Below are positions 8,796 to 17,518 of a stretch of DNA of 64,000 nt, piece by piece. The DNA comes from an uncultured Collinsella sp. Its GTDB lineage: Bacteria > Actinomycetota > Coriobacteriia > Coriobacteriales > Coriobacteriaceae. Below the pieces are notes generated by a model. It worked only from the letters and a program-made list of their open reading frames with translations, did no database searches and was not told where the DNA came from. Each line of letters opens with the position of its first letter. Within the stretch, counting starts at the first letter, position 1. A program made the position numbers and the translations under genes. Location of the stretch: assembly GCA_902470065.1 (NCBI GenBank), contig CABRFA010000003.1, positions 1-64,000 on the forward strand. The letters run 5' to 3'.

Positions 8796-10577
8796 ATGGC
8801 AGCCTTGTTCACGACCCCCAAACGCAATGACACTACCGCCGGAACCCATGTTGCCGAACCCGACGTTCGCCGTCGCATAGGACTCGCGCACGGCAGCTGG
8901 CGCCGCGTGACGCGCCGCATCGTCGCGGGCGCCGTGTACGCGCTCACGGTGAGCTCGCTGCTCATGCCGAGCGTCTCGCTCGCAGCGGAATGGGTCAAGG
9001 TCGGCGGCAACAAGTACAACACCGCGGCGAGCGACGAGGCCGGTACCTGGTCGTGGGACGGCGCCGACGACTTGAAGCTCAACAACTATAACGGCGGCGA
9101 GATCCAGGCCGCAGGCAAGCTCAACGTGAATTACTCGGGAACCAACATCGTCACTGCCGAATGGATCGAAAGCATCAACGTTTCTCATGGCACTAACGAG
9201 AATGCCGAGCTCAATATCCAAGGCGACGAGGGCGGCACGCTCAGCGTGACATCTACTGAGGACGCTATCCTCTCCACGGGTAATATCAACATCGACGGAG
9301 CCGGATCCGTCAACGCCACGAGCACTGGGTTTGATGCCATCAATGCCGGAGGTGATCTCGCTATCAAAGGTTCGGGCAACGTCAACGCCACGGGTGCATC
9401 GGATGGCATCAGGGCAAACGGCAATATCACGATTGACGACAGCGGAGCCGTCACCGCCAGGGCTACCAAGGACAAGGGTATTGGAGCCGACAAGAACCTC
9501 ACCATCAAGGGTGGCGGGACGGTCGAGGCAAGCTCAGCCGATGGTGAGGCCCTTTGGAGCGGCGGTAATATCAACATCTCGGACGGCAGCCAGGTCAAGG
9601 CAAGCTCCGAGAAAGACGCTGCCGTCGAGGCCAAGGGCAGCCTCGCAGCCACAAACGCCTCCCTCAACGTAAACGGTGTTGAATATGGCGTCTATGCCCA
9701 CAAGGGCGTTACGCTCGATCACGCGACCGTGACGGTCCGTACCAGCGCGAACGGCGGCCAGGCCATCGCCCTCATCACTGACGGGGGCGACATCGACATC
9801 AAGAACGGCTCCACCGTGGACGCGTTTGCGGAAGGCGAGGTTTCGGCTGCATTCTCCACCAGAAACGATCGACCCAACGAGAAGGGCGGCCACATCTACA
9901 TCAGCGACTCCGTTGTCAAGGCCATAGCCCGCTATGTCGAGAACGGCGACGCCCCCATCCCCTACAGCGAAAACCAAGATGGCGAGACGAGGCGCGAACC
10001 CCAAGGCGAGAACATCGGCATCATCGCCCAGACCAGCGAGGGCGTCACACCCGCAGTCATCTCGATCATCCGCAGCAAGGTAACGGCCGAAGGAGATACA
10101 GCAGCAATCTTTGCCCGTGCCATGAGCGCTGACGGCAAGACAATCGGCACCATCAAGATTGAGAACGCCGCCATCCAGACGCCCGAAGGCGGCAAGGTCA
10201 TTGACTATCGCAAGCTCCGTGACGGCATCTACGAGGCAGGCCAAGCCATCGGCACGGGCGACGCCACGGTCGACTCCCTCTATATCAAAGCAGTCGCCAA
10301 AAGTACGACCATCGCACCTCCCGAGGTAGCCAAGCCGGAAGACCCCAAGCCCGACGAGACCAAGCCCGCAGAAAGCAAGCCCGCGGAGTCCAAGCAGAAC
10401 CCCAAGCCTGAGGGCTCAAAGCCGACCAAGGCCGTTGCGGCTTCAACCACGAAAGCCAAGACTACCGGCGTGCTCGCGGCAACCGGCGACACCTCGGGTG
10501 CGGCCATCGTGGCAACCGTCCTTGCGGGAACAGCCGCCATCGCCGTAGGCGCCGTGGTGAGCCGCAAGCGCTCATAA
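8796..10577 (+). CDS. LAATG-anchored beta-helix surface protein, copy 2
   Basis: A 593-residue paralogue of the preceding gene with the same layout: MAALFTTPKRND start, basic stretch, signal sequence ending SVSLAAEW, beta-helix repeats (for example 'AGGDLAIKGSGNVNATG'), a Lys/Pro/Glu stalk, then LAATGD, a hydrophobic helix and RKRS. The stalk is longer and Pro-richer (residues ~510-550) than in copy 1. The first ~60 and last ~40 residues are nearly identical between copies, while the repeat blocks differ by many substitutions, as expected for duplicated surface proteins diversifying in the ligand-facing part. Confidence 0.82.
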   Translation: MAALFTTPKRNDTTAGTHVAEPDVRRRIGLAHGSWRRVTRRIVAGAVYALTVSSLLMPSVSLAAEWVKVGGNKYNTAASDEAGTWSWDGADDLKLNNYNGGEIQAAGKLNVNYSGTNIVTAEWIESINVSHGTNENAELNIQGDEGGTLSVTSTEDAILSTGNINIDGAGSVNATSTGFDAINAGGDLAIKGSGNVNATGASDGIRANGNITIDDSGAVTARATKDKGIGADKNLTIKGGGTVEASSADGEALWSGGNINISDGSQVKASSEKDAAVEAKGSLAATNASLNVNGVEYGVYAHKGVTLDHATVTVRTSANGGQAIALITDGGDIDIKNGSTVDAFAEGEVSAAFSTRNDRPNEKGGHIYISDSVVKAIARYVENGDAPIPYSENQDGETRREPQGENIGIIAQTSEGVTPAVISIIRSKVTAEGDTAAIFARAMSADGKTIGTIKIENAAIQTPEGGKVIDYRKLRDGIYEAGQAIGTGDATVDSLYIKAVAKSTTIAPPEVAKPEDPKPDETKPAESKPAESKQNPKPEGSKPTKAVAASTTKAKTTGVLAATGDTSGAAIVATVLAGTAAIAVGAVVSRKRS

Positions 10578-10641
10578 ACGCCTTTGGCCTTTAACGCGCG
10601 AGACGGCACCCACAGAAGTGCTAGCCCGCACACCGTTTAGC

Positions 10642-10680
10642 AACGCCACCGCCGAGCTCCCCTCCGGCGGTGGCGTTTTC
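10642..10680 (+). terminator. terminator of surface protein copy 2
   Basis: AACGCCACCGCC and GGCGGTGGCGTT form a 12-bp stem with a TTTTC tail, the duplicate of the element at 8552. Confidence 0.88.
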
Positions 10681-10792
10681 CCGTTCGCGCTCGCGCGGCG
10701 CGCATGCGATTGTTCTTAATGCAGCCCAACCTGTATGCGCTAGCGTGCGACAATTGGGGCTGCCGATATCACAACACTGAGAGAAGCCTGCC

Positions 10793-11455
10793 TTGGAAGC
10801 GCAAAAGCAGATAACCGTTCATTCGGAGCATACGGAAAGCGCACCTGTCATTTACCTCCCCGTGGTCATGGGCGACGGTAGCGATGTTTATGACCGTTGC
10901 CGAGAGCTCGACTGTCCGCCATTCACTCTCGTCGCCATTGGCGGGCTCGATTGGAATCGCGAGCTGAGCCCCGGGGCATGCGACGGAACCGTACGCGATG
11001 CCGAGCCTTTCGGCGGCCAAGCTGCCGGTTTTCTTGATGAGCTGCTGGATCAGATAATCCCCCAGGTCGAGTCGTCGCTTCCTAAGCCGCCCACCTGGCG
11101 CGGCATTGCCGGCTACTCGCTGGCAGGCCTCTTTTCGCTTTGGGCTCTCTGGCAAACCGACGCCTTTGACCGTGCCGCGAGCGCATCGGGGTCGCTATGG
11201 TTTCCCGACTTTGTCGACCGTGCCAGCACGGCCCCTTTTGCCGGCAGCCCGCAAGCCGTCTACCTGTCTCTCGGCAAAAAGGAGACCAAGACACCCAACC
11301 GCATGATGAGGCATGTACTCGACGACACGCGCGCGATGGAAGCGCTGCTCGTCGAGCGCGGCATTCCAACAACGCTGGAGCTCAACCCCGGCAATCACTT
11401 TGCCCAAACCGACTTACGCATGGCCCGCGGCATCCACTGGATACTGACGCATTAA
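10793..11455 (+). CDS. alpha/beta hydrolase, putative esterase
   Basis: A 220-residue protein resembling the Esterase-D/Fes-type alpha/beta hydrolases. The nucleophile motif is GYSLAG (GxSxG form, about residue 108) and the late 'NPGNHF' supplies a plausible catalytic His (about residue 202). The protein has no signal peptide. The start is a TTG at 10793 preceded by GAGAGAAG at ~7 nt, a weak site; no better start is seen. Substrate is unknown. It converges on the uracil permease gene and shares a terminator with it. Confidence 0.75.
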   Translation: MEAQKQITVHSEHTESAPVIYLPVVMGDGSDVYDRCRELDCPPFTLVAIGGLDWNRELSPGACDGTVRDAEPFGGQAAGFLDELLDQIIPQVESSLPKPPTWRGIAGYSLAGLFSLWALWQTDAFDRAASASGSLWFPDFVDRASTAPFAGSPQAVYLSLGKKETKTPNRMMRHVLDDTRAMEALLVERGIPTTLELNPGNHFAQTDLRMARGIHWILTH

Positions 11456-11457
11456 AA

Positions 11458-11500
11458 ATGGTGCCCACGCGCATATACGCATGGGCACCATATCTTGTTT
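11458..11500. terminator. bidirectional terminator, esterase and uraA
   Basis: ATGGTGCCCA and TGGGCACCAT form a perfect 10-bp stem around 14 nt. T-rich tails lie on both sides (ATCTTGTTTT on the right; TTTTTAAT when read leftward), which fits convergent genes. Confidence 0.8.
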
Positions 11501-11516
11501 TAGCTGAACGCAGCTG

Positions 11517-12851
11517 CTACTCAGCAGCCTCTTCGAGTTCCGAGACATCAAACTCAAAGTCGTTACCCGGCAGAATGGCGTTGAGCACGATGCCCACCAG
11601 CGAGCCCACGGCAAGGCCGGAAAGCGAAATCGTCACGCCGCCCAGCTCCAGCACGATGGCACCGACGGTGCTGTACGCAATGCCGAGTGAAAGCACGAGC
11701 ACCAGAGCGGCCACCAGCACGTTGCGGTTGTTCTGGAAATCGACCTGGTTCTCGATGAGGTTGCGAACACCCACGGCGCTGATCATGCCATAGAGCACAA
11801 GCGACACGCCGCCGATTACACACGCCGGCATGGCGGCAATCACGGCAGCGAACTTGGGGCAGAACGAAAGCACGATAGCGCAGCACGCGGCAATGCGAAT
11901 CACGCGCGGGTCAAACACACGCGTCAGGGCAAGCACGCCGGTGTTCTCGCCATACGTGGTGTTGGCCGGAGCGCCAAAGAGCGAAGCCAGAATCGTGGCG
12001 AGTCCATCGCCGAGCAGTGTGCGATGCAAGCCGGGATCGGCGATGTAGTTGCGCTCACAGGTGGAGCCAATAGCGGAGATATCACCGATATGCTCGATCA
12101 TGGTTGCAAAGGCCAACGGCATGATGGTGATGATAGCCGTCGTGGCAAGGCCGCTATCGAACTGCGGGCCAAAGAGCGCAAAGACGGTGTTGTCCCACTC
12201 GACGGGCAAACCAACCCAGGGAGCGGCTGCGACGCCAGTAAAGTCGACCTCGCCCAGCGCAGTCGCAACGGCATAGCTCACCGCAACGCCCAGCAGGATC
12301 GGCACGATCTTGACCATGCCGCGGCCCCAGATGTTGCAGATGACGATCACTGCCACGGCGATAACGGCGACGAGCCAATTGGTCTGGCAGTTGGCAATAG
12401 CGGAGCTTGCCAGGATCAGACCGATGGAAATGACGATAGGGCCCGTCACCACCGGCGGAAAGAAACGCATGACACGCTTGGCGCCAAACGCGCGGAAGAG
12501 CGCCGCCAGCACCGGATAGAGCAGACCGGCACAAGCTACGCCCAGGCAGGCGTAGGGCAAAAGCTCGGTCTCGCCGTTGGGCGCGATTGCGGCATAACCG
12601 GCAATAAAGGCAAACGATGAGCCCAAAAATGCCGGCACCCTACCGCGCGACAGGAAGTGGAACAGCAGCGTTCCCAAGCCGGCAAACAAAAGCGTCGCCG
12701 AAACCGAGAGACCGGTGAGCACGGGCACCAGCACCGTGGCACCAAACATGGCAAACAGGTGCTGCAGACCGAGCAGGAACATGCGCGGGCGGCCGAGCGA
12801 CGATGCGTCGTAGATGGCATCGCTGACGGCGGGCGTCGAGGACTGGGACAT
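11517..12851 (-). CDS. uraA: uracil permease (NCS2/UraA family)
   Basis: A 444-residue, roughly 14-helix nucleobase transporter. 'GLQHLFAMFGATVLVPVLTG' near residue 28 and 'NTTYGENTGVLALTRV' near residue 305 are hallmark segments of UraA/PyrP uracil-proton symporters. The acidic C-terminus is cytosolic. Start ATG has AAAGGA 5 nt upstream. It is transcribed alone; no PyrR-type attenuator was seen in the 120 bp before it. Distinct from the purine-type NCS2 protein at 5188. Confidence 0.93.
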   Translation of the reverse strand: MSQSSTPAVSDAIYDASSLGRPRMFLLGLQHLFAMFGATVLVPVLTGLSVSATLLFAGLGTLLFHFLSRGRVPAFLGSSFAFIAGYAAIAPNGETELLPYACLGVACAGLLYPVLAALFRAFGAKRVMRFFPPVVTGPIVISIGLILASSAIANCQTNWLVAVIAVAVIVICNIWGRGMVKIVPILLGVAVSYAVATALGEVDFTGVAAAPWVGLPVEWDNTVFALFGPQFDSGLATTAIITIMPLAFATMIEHIGDISAIGSTCERNYIADPGLHRTLLGDGLATILASLFGAPANTTYGENTGVLALTRVFDPRVIRIAACCAIVLSFCPKFAAVIAAMPACVIGGVSLVLYGMISAVGVRNLIENQVDFQNNRNVLVAALVLVLSLGIAYSTVGAIVLELGGVTISLSGLAVGSLVGIVLNAILPGNDFEFDVSELEEAAE

Positions 12852-12973
12852 GGATGTCCTTTCGAATGGAAGGGCGATCAGGCATATCGGATAACCTGCC
12901 CGAACGATACGATCCGAACCATTGTACGCGATACACTATGCCTCGCACGCGCCGCCACCTGCAAACACTAGCG

Positions 12974-14107
12974 CTATTTCCAAACGCGCTCGGCAATGCG
13001 CTTGACCAGCGCGATCTTTGCCCACTGTTCGTCCTCGGTCAGCTTGTTGCCAATCTCGCAGCTGGCAAAGCCGCACTGAGGCGACAGATACAGGTTCTCG
13101 AGCGGCACGTACTTTGCGGCTTCACGGATGCGCTCGACGATAACATCCTCGTTCTCGAGCTCTGCCGCCTTGGTGGTTACCAAGCCCAGCACGACCTTCT
13201 TGCCCGGGGCAACGTACTTGAGCGGCTCAAAACCGCCGGCGCGCGGCGTATCGAACTCCAGGTAAAATGCATCGACATCCTCGTTTGCGAACAGGTACGG
13301 CGCGATGGGGTCATAGCCGCCCTCGAAGGCATAGGTGGAGTGGTAGTTGCCGCGGCACACATGCGTGTTGATGACCAGATCGTCGGGCTTGTCCGCGATG
13401 GCGGCATTGTTGAGCGCCACGCCCAGCTCGCTTACCTTCTGCAGGTCGACCGGGCTCATGCCGGTCTTTGCCACGAAATCGGTATCGCAGTAGATGCCCC
13501 AGGTGCAGTCATCAAACTGGATGTTGCGGCAGCCTGCTGCGTACAGGTCGGCAATCACCGTGCGATAAGCGGCTGCAATGGCGTCGGCAAGTTCCTCATC
13601 GGTCTTGTAGACGGCGCGCAGACTCTCCTGCTGGCCATCGCAGCGATCGAGCGTGACCTCAGAGAACGTCTGGATAGGCGCCGGGATGGTCTGGCGTGCA
13701 ACGTGGCCCTCCCCCTCGAGCGCCTTGACAAACTTAAAGTGCTCGACGAACGGATGGTTCTCGCCGCTAATGGGACCGGTCACCACGGCGGTGTCGGCGG
13801 TAGTCTCCTCATCGTGGAACATATAGCCCGTGCGCGAGGTACGACGCTCAATACCGCTGAGTCCCCACATAAAATCGAGGTGCCAGTAGCTGCGGCGAAA
13901 CTCGCCATCGGTGATAACCTGCAGGCCGGCGGCCTTCTGCTTGTCCACCAAATCGCGAATGGCATCGTCCTCGACGGCCTTAAGGCCGGCGGCGTCGAGT
14001 GTGCCCGCGGCATAGGCGGCACGTGCATCCTTAACAGCCCGTGGACGAAGAAAACTGCCGACGATATCGGCGCGAAACGGCGCGTTCGGTTGAATCAAAG
14101 TGCTCAT
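12974..14107 (-). CDS. cobalamin-independent methionine synthase-like protein (MetE C-terminal family)
   Basis: A 377-residue single-domain homologue of the catalytic half of MetE, of the YxjG/YxjH type. Zn-binding residues are visible: His and Cys in NTHVCRGNYH, Glu in YLEFDTPRAGG, and Cys in LSPQCGFAS. It probably transfers a methyl group to homocysteine, though the methyl donor of these short forms is uncertain. The start at 14107 has AAGGGAG 6 nt upstream; an ATG 18 nt earlier is less likely. A LysR gene lies just upstream on the same strand with a matching operator between them, suggesting control by that regulator. Confidence 0.85.
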   Translation of the reverse strand: MSTLIQPNAPFRADIVGSFLRPRAVKDARAAYAAGTLDAAGLKAVEDDAIRDLVDKQKAAGLQVITDGEFRRSYWHLDFMWGLSGIERRTSRTGYMFHDEETTADTAVVTGPISGENHPFVEHFKFVKALEGEGHVARQTIPAPIQTFSEVTLDRCDGQQESLRAVYKTDEELADAIAAAYRTVIADLYAAGCRNIQFDDCTWGIYCDTDFVAKTGMSPVDLQKVSELGVALNNAAIADKPDDLVINTHVCRGNYHSTYAFEGGYDPIAPYLFANEDVDAFYLEFDTPRAGGFEPLKYVAPGKKVVLGLVTTKAAELENEDVIVERIREAAKYVPLENLYLSPQCGFASCEIGNKLTEDEQWAKIALVKRIAERVWK

Positions 14108-14148
14108 AGATATCTCCCTTTGCATTGGTTGCTTTACTGGGACAGAGT

Positions 14149-14160
14149 ATGAGCGCTCAT
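14149..14160. promoter_or_regulatory. 12-bp palindrome upstream of the MetE-like gene
   Basis: ATGAGCGCTCAT is a perfect palindrome about 40 bp before the MetE-like start, near where a promoter would lie. It could be a second regulatory site; no regulator is assigned. Confidence 0.3.
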
Positions 14161-14193
14161 ATGACCATCGTAAAATATACGTTTATAACAGTT

Positions 14194-14216
14194 TGATATA
14201 GATGTTTCCTATATCA
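14194..14216. promoter_or_regulatory. probable LysR operator
   Basis: TGATATAG-N7-CTATATCA is a perfect 8-bp dyad of the form LysR regulators bind, placed between the LysR gene and the MetE-like gene about 87 bp before the latter's start. Confidence 0.55.
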
Positions 14217-14262
14217 GTCTGGACTGCCATAAAGAGACTTGAACCGTGCGGAGCACAGCACC

Positions 14263-15159
14263 CTAGATATGCTGACGAATCGCGTCGATATAGGCCCGAC
14301 CGTAGCGCGTGAGCGTCGTGTTCTTGCGCGTGATGATGCCGATCTCCATGTACTCATCCACATCGAGCGGAATCGAGATAATGCCGGGGCCGTTGAGTTC
14401 GTGGCTAATCACGCCCGAGCACACCGTGTAGCCGTTGAGGCCCATGGCCAGGTTGAATAACGTCGCACGGTCGCGCACGCGGATATTCTTGCGGCGCTCA
14501 AACGTCGAGGTCAGTTCCTCGGAATAGTAAAACGAGTTGTAGCTGCCCTGCTCGTAGGACAGGAAGGGATAGTCCTCCAGGTCCTCGAGCGTCACGCTGG
14601 AGCGGCCCGCCAGCGGATGGTCTGCACACACAAAAACGTGCGGTGTGGCGCAGAAGAGTCCTTCGAACACGAGCTCGTTGGCCGCCAGCATGCGCTCGAT
14701 GACCTCGCGATTGTGCTCGGACAGGTACAGGATGCCGAGTTCGCTTTTCATATGCGCGACGTCCTCGATAATCTCGTGAGTCTGCTCCTCGCGCAGGGTA
14801 AAGTCGTAGCGCGCGGCATCGAACTCACGGATCACATCGACAAACGCGTTGACGGCAAAGGAATAATGCTGACAGCTCACACTAAAGTGCGGCACCTGCT
14901 CGGATGCGCCCTTGTACTTACCTTCGAGCAGATCGGCCTGGTCAAGCACCTGTCGCGCGTAGCCCAAGAAGGTCTCGCCTTCCTCGGATACAACGACACC
15001 CTTGTTAGTGCGCTCAAAGATGCGCACACCCATCTCGTTTTCGAGATCGCGGATCGATGCGGTAATCGAAGGCTGCGACACAAAGAGCCGGCGCGAGGCC
15101 TCGGTGATGCTGCCGCATTCGGCAACTTTGACGACATACCTGAGCTGCTGAAGCTTCAT
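14263..15159 (-). CDS. LysR-family transcriptional regulator
   Basis: A 298-residue LysR protein. An N-terminal winged helix-turn-helix (MKLQQLRYVVKVAECGSITE, 'SQPSITASIRDLE') is followed by a linker helix and a LysR effector-binding domain. Start at 15159 is set by AGGGAG 6 nt upstream and by the family's usual N-terminus. The HAD phosphatase gene ends 10 nt upstream, so the two are probably cotranscribed. Position upstream of the MetE-like gene, with a dyad between, suggests it controls that gene; sensing of a sulfur-amino-acid metabolite is only an inference. Confidence 0.88.
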   Translation of the reverse strand: MKLQQLRYVVKVAECGSITEASRRLFVSQPSITASIRDLENEMGVRIFERTNKGVVVSEEGETFLGYARQVLDQADLLEGKYKGASEQVPHFSVSCQHYSFAVNAFVDVIREFDAARYDFTLREEQTHEIIEDVAHMKSELGILYLSEHNREVIERMLAANELVFEGLFCATPHVFVCADHPLAGRSSVTLEDLEDYPFLSYEQGSYNSFYYSEELTSTFERRKNIRVRDRATLFNLAMGLNGYTVCSGVISHELNGPGIISIPLDVDEYMEIGIITRKNTTLTRYGRAYIDAIRQHI

Positions 15160-15169
15160 GGCTTTCTCC

Positions 15170-16078
15170 CTAGACGTTCGTGACGTCGAAACCCGTCGCA
15201 TCCATCTGGCGCATAAACGGCGGCATCTCCCCCGTCGCGGCGCAGGCGGCAATCTGATGCAGAGCCCCGGCGACCGCATCGTCTGCCGCAGCGCCGATAT
15301 GCCAGCGCGCGGCAGCCGTGACGGCCTCGTTGGCATTGGCGACTGCAACGGAGTTGGGAACGGCATCGATCATGGGCAGGTCGTTATCGGAATCACCGAA
15401 TACGGCCACCTCGTCGGGCGTCAGGTCCAAAGCGCGCGCCAGCTCCAGCGCAGCGCAGCCCTTGTCCCAACCAGCCGGAAGGATGTCGAACAGGCGCACT
15501 CGGTTGTTGGGAAACACAAGCGAGAGTTCCGGCACCTCGGCGGCAACGCGCTCACGCAGCTCGGCAAGCTCTTCGCGCGAGCGGGCGCTCCAGATATTCG
15601 CCTTGAACACCGGCGCGTCATCGACAACAGGACGGCACGGGGCCTCTTCGCCTTTGAGCCATGCGTTGCCGCCCGACTCCATGGCGCGACGAACGCGCTC
15701 GGGATCACTCGTCACGCAATAGGCATCGTTGCCCCAAAAGTCATCGCCCAGGCTATAGACCTTCAGATAGGTATCGTCGGTCTCTTGCTCAAGATAGTCG
15801 GCAAGGCGCATGAGGGCACCGTTGTCGCTCGCACGGGAGGCAACAACCTCGCCGTCGACAAACATCACCTGGCCGTTACAGAACGCACCGGTCGAGAAGC
15901 ACTCGGAACGATTTTTGAACATCCAGCCCATCGCGGACGGCTGGCGACCCGAAACCGGGCCAAAGTGCAGACCCGCCGCCTGCATGGCATGAATGCCCTC
16001 GATGGCGTAGTCGCTGGCGCCGTCATGCCCGGCTGGAATCAGCGTATCGTCCATATCGGTCAGCACAAGTTTAATCAT
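15170..16078 (-). CDS. Cof-type HAD-IIB hydrolase (sugar-phosphatase-like)
   Basis: A 302-residue haloacid dehalogenase-superfamily phosphatase. Motif I is DMDDTL (nucleophile Asp8 and Asp10), motif II is the Ser in 'FGPVSGRQPS', and motifs III-IV are the Lys in 'GWDKGCAALELA' and 'VFGDSDNDLPMI'. The cap domain between motifs II and III is of the Cof (type IIB) kind. These enzymes dephosphorylate sugar phosphates, flavin or PLP-like cofactors; the substrate is not evident here. It is first in a likely operon with the LysR gene and diverges from the TPP-riboswitch operon. Confidence 0.87.
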   Translation of the reverse strand: MIKLVLTDMDDTLIPAGHDGASDYAIEGIHAMQAAGLHFGPVSGRQPSAMGWMFKNRSECFSTGAFCNGQVMFVDGEVVASRASDNGALMRLADYLEQETDDTYLKVYSLGDDFWGNDAYCVTSDPERVRRAMESGGNAWLKGEEAPCRPVVDDAPVFKANIWSARSREELAELRERVAAEVPELSLVFPNNRVRLFDILPAGWDKGCAALELARALDLTPDEVAVFGDSDNDLPMIDAVPNSVAVANANEAVTAAARWHIGAAADDAVAGALHQIAACAATGEMPPFMRQMDATGFDVTNV

Positions 16079-16115
16079 AAGGCCCCCATTCGTATCGGTC
16101 CTACCTATTGTAACG

Positions 16116-16150
16116 ACCTGCCAAAATAAACCTGTCCCTTTTTGGCAGGT
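16116..16150. repeat. interspersed hairpin, GGGACAG family
   Basis: Arms ACCTGCCAAAA (16116-16126) and TTTTGGCAGGT (16140-16150) enclose TAAACCTGTCCCT. A 30-bp stretch (16121-16150) recurs identically at 39468-39497. Here it lies between divergent genes, so it is not serving as their terminator. Confidence 0.7.
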
Positions 16151-16174
16151 GCGTTAGTATAGGGAACAACAGAT

Positions 16175-16311
16175 TCGATGCGGGAGTGCCGGCGGTGCAA
16201 ACCACAAGGCTGAGAGGGCATGGGGCCCAATCCTTTGAACCTGTCAGTTAATGCTGGCGTAGGGAGCATGCCGCCTTTACAGGGGCGCTGTCTATGCACA
16301 GCGCCCCTTTT
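16175..16311 (+). promoter_or_regulatory. TPP riboswitch with terminator, upstream of thiM
   Basis: Contains the THI-box signatures GGCTGAGAGGG (16208-16218), CCTTTGAACCTGTCAGTTAA (16232-16251) and TGGCGTAGGGAGCATG, which together form the thiamine-pyrophosphate aptamer. It is followed by a 10-bp perfect terminator stem, GGGGCGCTGT/ACAGCGCCCC (16282-16307), and TTTT. This arrangement indicates transcriptional attenuation: with TPP bound the terminator should form and switch off thiM and the genes behind it. Confidence 0.95.
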
Positions 16312-16333
16312 CTATGCCAAGGAGGCATGTGCA

Positions 16334-17173
16334 GTGATTGATTCGGAACAGCTTAAGCAACATATGGTCAAGGCCGTGGAGGAGATTCGCGCTACCAATC
16401 CGATGGCCGGCTCCATCACCAACACGGTGACGATCGACTTTGTCGCCAATGCGCAGCTCGCCGTGGGCGGTTCGGCCGCCATGGTCTATCTGCCCGACGA
16501 GGGCGAGGCGCTCGTTGCCGGCGGCGGCGCCATCTATCTCAACATGGGCACGCTCTTCCCCATCTACGAGCAGACGATTCCCCGCGCGGCCAAGGCGGCA
16601 CATGACGCCGGCAAGCCCTGGGTACTCGATCCGGTGGGTCTGGGCATCGGTAGCCTGCGCACCCAGCTGGTAAACGAGCTCAAGCAGTACAAGCCCGCCA
16701 TCGTACGCGGCAACGCCTCCGAGATCATCGCACTCGCCGGCCTGTGGGGTCTTGAGGGCGAGGCCGCCGACCTGAGCCGTGTACGCGGCGTCGACACCAC
16801 CGATACGGTCGACGCCGCCCGCGATGCTGCCGTGGCGCTCGCCCGCTACACCGGCGGCGCCGTGGTCGTCTCGGGCGAAGTCGACCTGATCACCGACGGC
16901 ACGACCGTGGCCAAGTCCCACGGCGGCAGCCCGCTCATGTCCAAGATCACCGGCTGCGGCTGCTCGCAGGGCGGCGTGCTGGCCGTGTACGCCTGCGCCG
17001 CCGACCCGTTTACGGCAGCCGTCTGCGGCACCGCCGTCTACAACGTGGCCGGCACGCGTGCCGCCGCTGTCGCCGACGCCCCGGCAAGCTTTAAGGTCGC
17101 CTTTATCGACGAGCTCTACCGCGCAACCGCCCAGGACATTGCCGATAACCAACTCGAGCTCGAGGAGGCATAG
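16334..17173 (+). CDS. thiM: hydroxyethylthiazole kinase
   Basis: A 279-residue ribokinase-fold enzyme that phosphorylates 4-methyl-5-(2-hydroxyethyl)thiazole during thiamine salvage. Visible motifs are 'ITNTVTIDFVANAQLAVGGS' at the N-terminus, 'VLDPVGLGIG', 'RGNASEIIAL', and 'ITGCGCSQGG' with the conserved Gly-x-Gly-Cys anion-hole segment. The start is the GTG at 16334, 8 nt after AAGGAGG; the ATG at 16327 is out of frame. It lies directly behind a TPP riboswitch and leads an operon with the thiamine-binding protein and thiE. Confidence 0.95.
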   Translation: MIDSEQLKQHMVKAVEEIRATNPMAGSITNTVTIDFVANAQLAVGGSAAMVYLPDEGEALVAGGGAIYLNMGTLFPIYEQTIPRAAKAAHDAGKPWVLDPVGLGIGSLRTQLVNELKQYKPAIVRGNASEIIALAGLWGLEGEAADLSRVRGVDTTDTVDAARDAAVALARYTGGAVVVSGEVDLITDGTTVAKSHGGSPLMSKITGCGCSQGGVLAVYACAADPFTAAVCGTAVYNVAGTRAAAVADAPASFKVAFIDELYRATAQDIADNQLELEEA

Positions 17174-17176
17174 GCC

Positions 17177-17518
17177 ATGTCCGATCCCGCAACCAATACC
17201 GGCATGAACACACTCGTCGCTGTGGCCATCGCCCCGTGTGGCACCGGCGATGAGCTGTCCGCCGAGGTCGCCGAGGTCGTGCGTGTTATTCGCGAGAGCG
17301 GCCTTCCCAACCGCACCACCTCGATGTTCACCGAGATCGAGGGCGACTGGGACGAGGTCATGCAGGTCGTGCGCGACGCAACCTTTGTGTTGGCGAGCAA
17401 GGGCATCCGAACCGAAGTCGTGCTCAAAGCCGATATTCGACCCGGATTTACCGACACCATGACCGGCAAGCTCGAGCGCATGGAAGCGCAGATCAAAAAG
17501 CAGGAGGAAGCACGATGA
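17177..17518 (+). CDS. MTH1187/YkoF-type thiamine-binding protein
   Basis: A 113-residue protein of the thiamine-binding MTH1187 family: one ferredoxin-like fold with the typical 'LVAVAIAPCGTG' first strand, 'TTSMFTEIEGDWDEVMQVV' and a Lys-rich C-terminal helix. Relatives bind thiamine or hydroxymethylpyrimidine. The gene starts 4 nt after thiM and its stop overlaps the thiE start (ATGA at 17515), so the three are translated together under the TPP riboswitch. Its role is probably thiamine or precursor binding in salvage; whether it serves a transporter is unknown. Confidence 0.85.
   Translation: MSDPATNTGMNTLVAVAIAPCGTGDELSAEVAEVVRVIRESGLPNRTTSMFTEIEGDWDEVMQVVRDATFVLASKGIRTEVVLKADIRPGFTDTMTGKLERMEAQIKKQEEAR

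Larger units (their letters stand above)
6532..10690 (+). repeat. tandem duplication, two units of about 2.09 kb
   Basis: Unit 1 (about 6532-8620) and unit 2 (about 8621-10690) each contain a GC hairpin, a conserved leader, a beta-helix surface-protein gene and the terminator AACGCCACCGC...GCGGTGGCGTTTT. Matching landmarks are offset by 2,089-2,090 bp throughout (hairpin, dyad, start codon, terminator). The proteins have diverged mostly in the repeat region; signal and anchor ends stay close. Confidence 0.85.
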
